Shown one piece after another: positions 31,499 through 39,518 of a stretch of 54,025 nt of DNA. Each line of letters opens with the position of its first letter. The stretch's first letter is position 1. The position numbers were made by a program, and so were the translations under genes. Origin of the DNA: an uncultured Prevotella sp. (GTDB taxonomy: Bacteria > Bacteroidota > Bacteroidia > Bacteroidales > Bacteroidaceae); NCBI GenBank assembly GCA_905234845.1, contig CAJOIW010000008.1:1-54025 (forward strand), given 5' to 3'. The notes beneath the pieces were generated by a model. That model made no database searches, was not told the DNA's origin, and saw only the letters and a program-made list of their open reading frames with translations.

Positions 31499-33385
31499 TT
31501 ATCTTCCAAGCAGCACCAGCAGCACGTTGATGTCGCTGGGCGAGACGCCTGGTATGCGGCTGGCCTGTGCCAGAGTCTCTGGGTTGATGCGGATGAGTTT
31601 TTGGCGGCCTTCTGTCGAAATCTCATGCAGTTGGGAATAGTCGAATCTGTCTTTGATTTTGATGTTCTCAAGACGGTGCATTTTATCGGCTACAATGCGT
31701 TCGCGTTCGATGTATCCCTTGTATTTTATACCTATCTCCGCGGCTTCTGCGATTTCCTCTTTTCGGTTTGCTGGTGCATTGATAAGTGCTTTAAGCTGTG
31801 GGATAATCTCGGCAAGCAGTTGCATAGTTACCTGTGGGCGTGCGATGAGTTCGGACAGCTTGCTGCCGAACTGGAGTGGGGTAGTGGCGATGTGCTCAAG
31901 GTGCGGGTTGATGTCGCGAGGTTTCACGCCAAAGCTGTCGCAGAATGTGCGCAGGCGCTCTATGGCCGTTTTCTTTTCGAGCCACCAGTCATAGCGGTCG
32001 CGCGTGGCCAGTCCGAGCTGATAGCCTCGCTCCGTGAGGCGCTCGTCGGCATTGTCTTGCCGAAGGAGAATGCGGTATTCGGCCCGAGAGGTGAACATAC
32101 GGTAGGGCTCGTCAACACCTTTTGTTACGAGGTCGTCGATGAGTACGCCTATGTAGGCCTCGTCGCGGGCAAGGGTGAAAGGGGATGCGGTTTTCTCGGG
32201 TGTCTCTCCGGCTTTCAGCGCAGCGTTCACCCCCGCAATGAGTCCTTGTCCGGCAGCCTCCTCATAGCCTGTTGTGCCGTTCACCTGTCCGGCAAGGAAA
32301 AGTCCTTTTATTATCTTTGACTCCAGCGTATGACTCAGCTGTGTGGGGTCGAAGAAATCGTATTCGATGGCATAGCCTGGACGGTAGACGCGCACGTCTC
32401 GAAAGCACTTAATCTTCTGAAGGGCAGCGAGTTGCACGTCGGCTGGCATGCTCGACGAGAAGCCGTTGAGATACATCTCATTTGTGTTTTCGCCTTCAGG
32501 CTCAAGAAAGAGCGGGTGTTGTTCGCGGTCGGGGAAAGTGACGAGTTTTGTCTCTATCGACGGGCAATAGCGGGGGCCGATAGATTGAATTTGTCCGTTG
32601 TAGAGCGGCGAGTCGGGCAGCCCCTCGCGCAAGATGCGGTGCACCTCGGCATTGGTATTGCAGGTCCAGCAGGGGAGTTGTTGAAGTTGGCTCTCTGTGC
32701 CAGCATACGAGAACATATACGGGCGTGGCTCTCCGGGTTGTTCCTCCATGTCTTCGAAGTGTACGCTGCGGCGGTCGATGCGCACGGGAGTACCGGTCTT
32801 CATGCGGTCGGTACGGATTCCGTGTCGGGTGATGCTCTCGGTGAGATGTGGCACGGCTGGCTCTGCGATGCGTCCGCCGGGCACTTGTTTGCGCCCGATG
32901 TGCATCAGTCCGTTGAGGAATGTCCCTGCTGTGATAATGATGCTTTTCGCTCGAATCTCGATGCCCCAGATGGTTTTCACACCTACGGCCTCGCCGTTTT
33001 CCACGAGCAGCTCGTCGGCCTGGTCTTGCCAGATGTCGAGGTTGTCGGTGTGGTCGAGCACCTCGCGCCACGTGCGGATGAAGCGCTCGCGGTCGCATTG
33101 TGCGCGCGGGCTCCACACGGCGGGTCCTTTCCCCTGGTTGAGCATTCGGAATTGTATGGCTGTTCGGTCGGTGACGAGTCCCATCTGTCCGCCCAGCGCA
33201 TCTATCTCCCTGACTATCTGTCCCTTAGCAATTCCTCCTACGGCAGGGTTGCACGACATCTGGGCGATTTTGTTCATGTCCATCGTGACGAGCAGCGTCT
33301 GTGCGCCCATGCGTGCCGACGCGTGGGCCGCCTCGCAGCCCGCGTGTCCGCCGCCAATCACTATGACATCGTAGTTCAATACCAT
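31499..33385 (-). CDS. mnmG: tRNA uridine-5-carboxymethylaminomethyl modification enzyme MnmG
   Basis: 628 residues, usual length. The FAD-binding GGGHAGCEAAHASARMG is at residue 12. NPAVGGIAKGQIVREIDALG and the late GLFLAGQVNGTTGYEEAAGQ are MnmG/GidA signatures. With MnmE it modifies the wobble uridine of tRNAs. It follows the ATPase-CYTH gene by 15 nt and precedes apt, consistent with one long operon. In many bacteria gidA lies next to the origin and parAB, which makes the nearby parS-like sites notable. Confidence 0.97.
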   Translation of the reverse strand: MVLNYDVIVIGGGHAGCEAAHASARMGAQTLLVTMDMNKIAQMSCNPAVGGIAKGQIVREIDALGGQMGLVTDRTAIQFRMLNQGKGPAVWSPRAQCDRERFIRTWREVLDHTDNLDIWQDQADELLVENGEAVGVKTIWGIEIRAKSIIITAGTFLNGLMHIGRKQVPGGRIAEPAVPHLTESITRHGIRTDRMKTGTPVRIDRRSVHFEDMEEQPGEPRPYMFSYAGTESQLQQLPCWTCNTNAEVHRILREGLPDSPLYNGQIQSIGPRYCPSIETKLVTFPDREQHPLFLEPEGENTNEMYLNGFSSSMPADVQLAALQKIKCFRDVRVYRPGYAIEYDFFDPTQLSHTLESKIIKGLFLAGQVNGTTGYEEAAGQGLIAGVNAALKAGETPEKTASPFTLARDEAYIGVLIDDLVTKGVDEPYRMFTSRAEYRILLRQDNADERLTERGYQLGLATRDRYDWWLEKKTAIERLRTFCDSFGVKPRDINPHLEHIATTPLQFGSKLSELIARPQVTMQLLAEIIPQLKALINAPANRKEEIAEAAEIGIKYKGYIERERIVADKMHRLENIKIKDRFDYSQLHEISTEGRQKLIRINPETLAQASRIPGVSPSDINVLLVLLGR

Positions 33386-33400
33386 TTTTCGGTTGTCGGC

Positions 33401-34498
33401 TTATCTGAGTGCGAGGTTATAGTTATAGTAGCGTGTGTCGCCGGTGATGTCTTCCTTGATGCGCAGGAATGGCGGGAAGTTAACATCCTCGTCGTCGGTG
33501 ATGCCGCGTGTCTCGAGGATGGTAAGGCCGGAGATAGGCCTCAGATAGGTATCGAGTTCGAAATATTGTCCTTTCCAGATGAAGCTGCGACGCAGTTTGT
33601 GGATGGTCTGGCGATAGGGGTCAGCCTGTCCGAGCAGCGACTCGTAGAGGCTGTTGGGCACTTGTCGCTCGGTGACGATTTCCTCTCGTCCAGATACCTT
33701 CTTCTTGCTTGTATGCACATTGACGAACTTGCCGTGCCAGCCGCGTCGGCGCAGGCGCACCTCGGTACCTGGGTCGGCGACGAGATAAGTCTGTGTGATG
33801 TCGCTTTCGATGCATTCAGGCAGGTCGCCCACGACTTCGACGATGTATTTGCGTTCTTCCTCGATGGGCTGTGGCAGTCCGAGCACGGCGGAGATTTCTT
33901 TGATGACGCGGTTGAGCTTAGCGTCGAAATCCTCGTGGTTGTTGATGACGCGCAGATGGGTGTGTCCTGTCCATGCATTGATGACCTTCTTGTCGAGCTC
34001 GCGGGCTATTTTGAGTCCGGCCTCGTCGGCAGCCTCGTTGCGCGAGGCGTTGTTCGACGTGGTGTAGAACTGCTCGGCACCGTCGGCGGCAGAGACAAGG
34101 TGCAGCACGGCGTCGTAGCGTTTGTCGCGCAGCTCGGGTGTCGACGTGCCTACGCGGCGTGTGATGTCGTCCCACATCTCCGGCAGCATGTAGGCCGAGA
34201 TGTCCATCGTTCCTCTGTCGCATACGATCAGGCACGGCTCCGTGCAGGCTTCAGCCATGCGCATGAACTTGTCTTCCAGTGCCAGCTGGATCTCGAGCGT
34301 GGCTTTCTCGCCTTCGTAGAAGAAGTCGCGGTTCTTGGTCAGGTAGTCCATGCCTGCCTGTGTGAACATGGTGGGCACCTCGGGGATGGTAAAGACCTTA
34401 TAGCCGAGGCTTGAGAAATGCTCGATGACTCTGACGAGCGCGGTGGTCTTTCCCGCGCAAGGTCCGCCAGTGAGGACGATTCGCTTGATATCTTTCAT
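33401..34498 (-). CDS. P-loop ATPase fused to a CYTH (triphosphate tunnel) domain
   Basis: 365 residues from ATG 34498. An upstream in-frame ATG at 34525 overlaps the -7 box of the promoter and is rejected. Walker A is LTGGPCAGKTTAL near residue 10. CLIVCDRGTMD looks like Walker B of the AAA_28/NadR-kinase-like group. From about 211 a CYTH-like fold follows: EEERKYIVEV (the ExExK motif), EVRLRRRGWHGKF, ELDTYLRPISGLTILETRG. CYTH enzymes act on triphosphates such as polyphosphate, ATP or thiamine triphosphate. The fusion suggests a nucleotide or triphosphate kinase/phosphatase, but the substrate is unknown. It is first gene of the mnmG-apt-uvrC run. Confidence 0.82.
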   Translation of the reverse strand: MKDIKRIVLTGGPCAGKTTALVRVIEHFSSLGYKVFTIPEVPTMFTQAGMDYLTKNRDFFYEGEKATLEIQLALEDKFMRMAEACTEPCLIVCDRGTMDISAYMLPEMWDDITRRVGTSTPELRDKRYDAVLHLVSAADGAEQFYTTSNNASRNEAADEAGLKIARELDKKVINAWTGHTHLRVINNHEDFDAKLNRVIKEISAVLGLPQPIEEERKYIVEVVGDLPECIESDITQTYLVADPGTEVRLRRRGWHGKFVNVHTSKKKVSGREEIVTERQVPNSLYESLLGQADPYRQTIHKLRRSFIWKGQYFELDTYLRPISGLTILETRGITDDEDVNFPPFLRIKEDITGDTRYYNYNLALR

Positions 34499-34522
34499 GT
34501 GCAAATGTTTTCGATTGAGCCA

Positions 34523-34554
34523 CAAAGGTAGTTTATTTTTTACGGAATTCCAAA
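34523..34554 (-). promoter_or_regulatory. Promoter of the ATPase-CYTH/mnmG operon
   Basis: On the minus strand TTTG (34551-34554), N20 and TACCTTTG (34523-34530) form a perfect consensus. The start codon at 34498 follows after about 24 nt. Confidence 0.85.
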
Positions 34555-35080
34555 TTTTACGGAAAATAAATGAGTGCTGATAATTTTTAGAGTATTTTAC
34601 TTTTTACAACAATTAACAATTAAAAGATTGTATTTAACATTTCAGTGCGATGGTTTCCCTTTCTTCGAAAGCGGGGAAGGAAATTGTTAGTAAATGAGGG
34701 TAAAATCATAGCAATTGTTATTTTCTTGTCAGTCAGTCAGTTATCGGGCGAACGACATTGCCGGTGGCTCAAGTGATTTCCGAGACATATATCTTTCGCT
34801 TCTGAAAGCTAAGCTTTCGCATATCGAAAGACCGTCTTTCAGAAGCCGAAAGACCACGTTTCGGAAGGTGAGAGATATACCTTTCGCAAGAAAAGGGGAC
34901 CGACAGAAGAGTGAAAAGAGGGCGAAAGGGGAGGGGAGAGGGCAATTTTTCGACAGGAAGTTACGATTTTTCACCTCAAAACGGAGAGTCGTGTTTTAAC
35001 ATTTGAAAGGTTTGTTCACGTTCTTGTGCGTGTTTGAGATGGCTCCTATCGCATGCGCGAACATAAAAAAGCGCATAATA
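34555..35080. other. Gene-free intergenic region with nested inverted repeats
   Basis: Between two divergent promoters there is no supportable gene. The left part (34555-34740) is AT-rich. The middle is crowded with CTTTC/GAAAG words, including a strong hairpin at 34793-34852. Open frames here are short, low in complexity and without promoters or plausible products. Confidence 0.6.
34793..34852. repeat. Long nested hairpin of CTTTC/GAAAG words
   Basis: CTTTCGCTTCTGAAAG (34793-34808) pairs with CTTTCAGAAGCCGAAAG (34836-34852) over 16 bp with one bulge. Inside it CTTTCG-CATAT-CGAAAG (34814-34830) forms a second stem. Function is unknown. Confidence 0.75.
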
Positions 35081-35112
35081 TTTGGAGATGTCGGGGAAAA
35101 GACGTACCTTTG
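35081..35112 (+). promoter_or_regulatory. Promoter of purB
   Basis: TTTG (35081-35084), N20 and TACCTTTG (35105-35112) match the consensus exactly. The leader to the ATG at 35197 would be about 78 nt. Confidence 0.8.
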
Positions 35113-35196
35113 CAGCGAATTTTAAGGGAAAGATGTAATAATCAGATGATAACAGCGACAGCCGATGGCTGAAATGCTGACGACAGGACAATTAAA

Positions 35197-36543
35197 ATGA
35201 CACTCGAAGAACTCACTGCCATCTCACCCGTTGATGGGCGATACAGAGGTAAGACGGCCGGTCTGGCCAACTTTTTTTCCGAATTTGCACTTATTCGCTA
35301 TCGCGTTCGCGTTGAGGTGGAATACTTCATCGCGCTTAGTGAGCTGCCGCTGCCCCAGCTGGCAAGTCTCGGCACGACGACAACGGAGCAGTTACTCGAT
35401 GTCTACCGCCATTTCACGGTGGAGGATGCCCGTCGGGTAAAAGAGATAGAGCAGACCACTAATCACGACGTGAAGGCTGTGGAGTATTTCCTGAAAGAGA
35501 AGCTATCACCATTCATCCTTCATCCATCATCCCTCGAGTTCATTCATTTCGGCCTTACCTCGCAAGATATCAACAACACCTCCGTGCCGCTCTCCATCAA
35601 AGAGGCACTTGAGCAGATTTATTATCCGCAGGTGGAGGAGCTCATCGCCCAGCTCGCCGGCTATGCCGAGGAGTGGAAAGATGTGGCCATGCTTGCCCGT
35701 ACCCACGGTCAGCCCGCCTCGCCCACACGGCTGGGCAAGGAGCTGGAGGTTTATGTCTATCGCCTCGAAGAGCAGTTGCGGGCATTGCGTGGGCTGCCGC
35801 TGACAGCCAAGTTCGGCGGTGCCACAGGTAATATGAATGCCCACCATGTGGCCTATCCCGACATTGACTGGCGATCGTTTGCCAACGACTTTGTCGCTGA
35901 GCGTCTCGGTCTGCAGCGAGAGCAATGGACCACGCAGATTTCCAATTACGACCCGTTGGCAGCCATCTTCGACGCCATGCGCCGTATCAACACTATCGTC
36001 ATTGATCTTGACCGCGACATCTGGATGTATATCTCGATGGATTATTTCAAGCAGCAGATTAAGCAGGGAGAGGTCGGGTCAAGCGCCATGCCGCATAAGG
36101 TAAACCCCATCGACTTCGAGAACTCCGAGGGCAACATGGGCATGGCCAATGCCGTGCTTACGTTCCTTGCCCAGAAGCTGCCCGTGAGTCGTCTGCAGCG
36201 CGACCTTACTGACTCTACCGTCTTGCGCAACGTGGGCGTGCCCTTCGGTCATGCCGTCATTGCCTTGCAGAGCACACTCAAGGGACTGCGCAAGCTCATC
36301 CTGAACCGCGACCGGATTGCCGCCGACCTCGAGCAGAACTGGGCCGTCGTGGCCGAGGCCATACAGACCATTCTGCGCCGCGAGGGCTATCCCAAGCCCT
36401 ACGAGACACTGAAGGCGCTCACGCGCACCAATGAGCGCATCACCCGTGAGTCCATCCGACAATTCATCGACACACTCAACGTCAGCGACAGCGTGAAAGC
36501 TGAACTGAAAAACATCACCCCGGCAAACTACACAGGTATTTAG
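35197..36543 (+). CDS. purB: Adenylosuccinate lyase
   Basis: 448 residues. ISPVDGRYRGKT at the start, LTSQDINNTSVPL, ARTHGQPASPTRLGKE and the signature GSSAMPHKVNPIDFENSEGN identify PurB of the longer, E. coli-like type. It splits SAICAR to AICAR and adenylosuccinate to AMP. The segment LSPFILHPSSLEF is coded by DNA of the low-complexity CATCCTTCATCCATCATCC type also seen near 230. First gene of the plus-strand block purB-rluB-asnS-pnp; the next ATG is 60 nt away. Confidence 0.96.
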   Translation: MTLEELTAISPVDGRYRGKTAGLANFFSEFALIRYRVRVEVEYFIALSELPLPQLASLGTTTTEQLLDVYRHFTVEDARRVKEIEQTTNHDVKAVEYFLKEKLSPFILHPSSLEFIHFGLTSQDINNTSVPLSIKEALEQIYYPQVEELIAQLAGYAEEWKDVAMLARTHGQPASPTRLGKELEVYVYRLEEQLRALRGLPLTAKFGGATGNMNAHHVAYPDIDWRSFANDFVAERLGLQREQWTTQISNYDPLAAIFDAMRRINTIVIDLDRDIWMYISMDYFKQQIKQGEVGSSAMPHKVNPIDFENSEGNMGMANAVLTFLAQKLPVSRLQRDLTDSTVLRNVGVPFGHAVIALQSTLKGLRKLILNRDRIAADLEQNWAVVAEAIQTILRREGYPKPYETLKALTRTNERITRESIRQFIDTLNVSDSVKAELKNITPANYTGI

Positions 36544-36603
36544 ATAAATCAAAAAAAAGAAAGAAATTATCAATCGGCCGTGAGGCTAAAAACGTAAAAA
36601 ACT

Positions 36604-37959
36604 ATGGAACAAGAACAAGACAAACTGAATCAGGAGCAGCAGCCTTCTGAGCAGAACAACGAGAGTGGCCGTGAAGGCTACCGTCGTCCAACCTACCAGC
36701 GCGAGTATCGTGCCGACGGCACCCGTCCGCAGCGTCCGCGCATCCGTACACCCCGTCATAACAGTGATGAAGGCGCATTCCGTCCCGAGGGATTCGGCGC
36801 AGGACTCTCAGGCGGACAGCCCCGTCCCTATCGTCCGCGCTTCCAGCAGGGCGACTATCAGCCCCGTCAGCAGCGAAACTACGATGGCTCCCGCGGCTAT
36901 GGTCAGCCCCGTGGCTATCAGCCCCGCCAGCAAGGTGGCTATAACAATGAGGGCGAATATCAGCCCCGACCCTACGGGAAACCACGTCAGCCCCGTCCTT
37001 ATGTACCTACATGGCAACGTGGTCATCACGAAGAGGGTGGCTATCAGCAAGGCGGTTACCGTCAGGGTGGTTACCGTCAGGGTGGTTATCGTCAGGGCGG
37101 CTACCAACAGGGTGGCTATCAGCCCCGTCCCTATGGTCAGCCACGACCCCACAAGCGTCCTCACACTGCCGACTATGACCCCAATGCAAAATACAGCATG
37201 AAGAAGCGTATCGAGTATCGCGAAGACCATGTTGACCCCAACGAGCCCATCCGTCTGAATAAGTTCCTCGCCAACGCCGGCGTATGCAGCCGTCGCGAGG
37301 CAGATGAGTTCATCACCGCAGGGGTGGTGAAAGTGAATGGTGAAGTCGTCAACGAGCTCGGAACAAAGGTGATGCGTACCGACCAGGTGACCTTCCACGA
37401 TCAGCCCGTGTCGCTCGAGAAGAAAGTTTACATTCTGCTTAACAAGCCGAAGGACTGCGTCACCACCGTCGACGATCCCGAGCAGCGCAAGACCGTGCTC
37501 GACATTGTCAAAGGTGCCTGCGAGGAGCGCATCTATCCTGTTGGCCGTCTCGACCGTAATACCACAGGCGTGCTCCTGCTTACCAACGACGGCGACCTCG
37601 CTTCGAAACTCACACACCCGAAGTTCCTTAAGAAGAAAGTTTACCACGTCTATCTCGATAAGGCTGTTACGCAGCACGACCTGCAGCAGATAGTTGAAGG
37701 CATCGAGCTGGAAGACGGTGAGATTCGTGCCGACGCAGCCGAGTATGCCAGCCCTACCGACAAACATCAAGTGGGCATTGAGATTCACTCAGGCAAAAAC
37801 CGTATCGTGCGCCGCATCTTCGAACACCTCGGCTATCGCGTGACAAAACTCGATCGCGTGCAGTTCGCCGGACTTACAAAGAAGAATGTCCGCCGTGGCG
37901 ACTGGCGTTATCTCACAGAGAAAGAGGTCGATATGCTCCGCATGGGTGCATTTGAGTAA
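36604..37959 (+). CDS. RluB-type pseudouridine synthase with a Gly/Tyr/Gln/Arg-rich disordered N-terminus
   Basis: 451 residues. Residues 1-205 are low complexity: many QPR, GGY and RPY words, with GGYRQ/GGYQQ repeated in tandem at about 146-180. An S4 RNA-binding domain starts near 216 (IRLNKFLANAGVCSRREADE). The RsuA/RluB-type catalytic domain follows, with the aspartate in GRLDRNTTGVLLL near 315 and GKNRIVRRIFEHLG near 398. RluB modifies 23S rRNA; the exact target cannot be told here. The N-terminal region resembles RGG/GYQ-rich RNA-binding or phase-separating tails and is unusually long. It lies between purB and asnS. Confidence 0.93.
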   Translation: MEQEQDKLNQEQQPSEQNNESGREGYRRPTYQREYRADGTRPQRPRIRTPRHNSDEGAFRPEGFGAGLSGGQPRPYRPRFQQGDYQPRQQRNYDGSRGYGQPRGYQPRQQGGYNNEGEYQPRPYGKPRQPRPYVPTWQRGHHEEGGYQQGGYRQGGYRQGGYRQGGYQQGGYQPRPYGQPRPHKRPHTADYDPNAKYSMKKRIEYREDHVDPNEPIRLNKFLANAGVCSRREADEFITAGVVKVNGEVVNELGTKVMRTDQVTFHDQPVSLEKKVYILLNKPKDCVTTVDDPEQRKTVLDIVKGACEERIYPVGRLDRNTTGVLLLTNDGDLASKLTHPKFLKKKVYHVYLDKAVTQHDLQQIVEGIELEDGEIRADAAEYASPTDKHQVGIEIHSGKNRIVRRIFEHLGYRVTKLDRVQFAGLTKKNVRRGDWRYLTEKEVDMLRMGAFE

Positions 37960-37977
37960 AAAATCATCATAGCACGA

Positions 37978-38005
37978 TAAGACCTATAAGCGCTTATAAG
38001 TCTTA
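37978..38005. repeat. 28-bp near-perfect palindrome
   Basis: TAAGACcTATAAGCGCTTAT continuing to AaGTCTTA is palindromic except for one pair. It fills the gap between the pseudouridine synthase gene and asnS. It could be an operator or a dispersed repeat; there is no T-run for a terminator. Confidence 0.5.
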
Positions 38006-38031
38006 CAAACGCTATAAAATTAAGAGAAAAA

Positions 38032-39471
38032 ATGAAAAGAACAAAAGTAATCGACGCGCTGCAGAGCACGGAATACGGCAAACAGATTTGCGTGAAAGGA
38101 TGGGTGCGCACCCACCGCTCATCGAAGGCCGTCGACTTCATTGCCGTGAACGACGGATCGACCATCAAGAACGTGCAAGTCGTCGTCGACCCGACAAAGT
38201 TCGACGAGAATCTGCTCAAGCAAATCACCACTGGCTCGTGCATCTGCGCAACGGGTACGCTCGTGGAGAGCCAGGGTGCCGGTCAGGCCAGCGAGATACA
38301 GTGCGAGACTATTGAGCTCTACGGTGGCTGCGGAGCCGACTATCCCATGCAGAAGAAAGGACAGTCGTTCGAGGCTATGCGCAAGAATGCCCACATGCGT
38401 CTGCGCACCAACACGTTCGGAGCCGTCATGCGCATCCGTCACAACATGGCTATCGCCATTCACAAGTATTTCCACGACCATGGGTTCTTCTATTTCCACA
38501 CGCCCATCATCACCGCCAGCGACTGCGAGGGTGCGGGCAACATGTTTCAGGTAACGACGAAGAACCTCTACGACTTGAAGCGCGACGAGCAGGGAAAGAT
38601 TCTCTACGACGACGATTTCTTTGGCGAGCAGACCTCGCTTACCGTCAGCGGACAACTTGAGGGTGAGCTCGGTGCCACTGCGCTCGGAGCCATCTATACG
38701 TTCGGACCTACGTTCCGTGCCGAGAACTCCAACACACCGCGCCACTTGGCCGAATTCTGGATGATAGAGCCTGAGGTGGCCTTCCTCAACCAGGAAGAGC
38801 TCATGGATCTCGAGGAGGATTTCATCAAGTATTGTGTGCGCTGGGCATTGGACAACTGTAAGGACGACCTCGAGTTCTTGAACAAGATGATCGACAAGTC
38901 GCTAATCGAGCGTCTTGAGGGTGTGCTGAAGGATGATTTCGTTCGCCTGCCTTATACCGAGGGTATCAACATCCTGCAAGAGGCCATCAAGGGTGGCAGG
39001 AAGTTCGAGTTCCCTTGCGAGTGGGGTGACGACCTTGCCAGTGAGCACGAGCGCTATCTGGTGGAGGAACACTTCAAGAAGCCCGTCATCATGACCGACT
39101 ATCCCAGCAAGATCAAAGCCTTCTACATGAAGCAGAACGAGGCTCAGGGTGGTGATGGCTCTGTCGGGTATAAGGGTTGTGTGGCTCCTGGTCCGACCAT
39201 GCAGGGCACCGATGTGCTGTTCCCGCAGATAGGCGAGATTATCGGTGGCAGTGTTCGCGAGGAAGACTATGACAAGCTCATGGCCGAGATAAACCATCGC
39301 GGCATGGAGACCGACAAGCTGTGGTGGTATCTCGACACCCGTCGTTGGGGCTCATGCCCGCATGCAGGCTTTGGTCTGGGCTTTGAGCGGCTCATTCTCT
39401 TTGTTACGGGCATGCAGAATATTCGCGATGTCATTCCTTTCCCACGCACACCGAAGAGCGCAGAATTTTAA
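38032..39471 (+). CDS. asnS: Asparaginyl-tRNA synthetase
   Basis: 479 residues. An N-terminal OB anticodon-binding domain ([19 protein letters not shown]) precedes a class II catalytic core. Motif 2 is [22 protein letters not shown] and motif 3 is [10 protein letters not shown]. The end [15 protein letters not shown] is typical of AsnRS rather than AspRS. It charges tRNA-Asn. Confidence 0.96.
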   Translation: MKRTKVIDALQSTEYGKQICVKGWVRTHRSSKAVDFIAVNDGSTIKNVQVVVDPTKFDENLLKQITTGSCICATGTLVESQGAGQASEIQCETIELYGGCGADYPMQKKGQSFEAMRKNAHMRLRTNTFGAVMRIRHNMAIAIHKYFHDHGFFYFHTPIITASDCEGAGNMFQVTTKNLYDLKRDEQGKILYDDDFFGEQTSLTVSGQLEGELGATALGAIYTFGPTFRAENSNTPRHLAEFWMIEPEVAFLNQEELMDLEEDFIKYCVRWALDNCKDDLEFLNKMIDKSLIERLEGVLKDDFVRLPYTEGINILQEAIKGGRKFEFPCEWGDDLASEHERYLVEEHFKKPVIMTDYPSKIKAFYMKQNEAQGGDGSVGYKGCVAPGPTMQGTDVLFPQIGEIIGGSVREEDYDKLMAEINHRGMETDKLWWYLDTRRWGSCPHAGFGLGFERLILFVTGMQNIRDVIPFPRTPKSAEF

Positions 39472-39518
39472 GATAGATATATTTTTTAGATGTTAGTTAA
39501 AACAATAAGATTTTTTAG

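Noticed and set aside
32330..34414. 694-residue open frame on the plus strand opposite mnmG and the ATPase-CYTH gene
   Set aside because: It spans two well-identified minus-strand genes and the gap between them. It arises from codon bias and has no recognisable domain.
34499..34525. Upstream ATG at 34525 as the start of the ATPase-CYTH gene
   Set aside because: It overlaps the -7 box of a perfect promoter. ATG 34498 directly precedes the P-loop domain.
34715..34999. 94-residue plus-strand frame in the purB upstream gap
   Set aside because: It is translated CTTTC/GAAAG hairpin DNA. It lacks promoter boxes and ends before the purB promoter.
36808..37788. 326-residue open frame on the minus strand opposite the pseudouridine synthase
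   Set aside because: It is the reverse of the low-complexity repeats and S4 domain of a clear plus-strand gene; its Thr/Leu/Ile runs are mirror images of those repeats.
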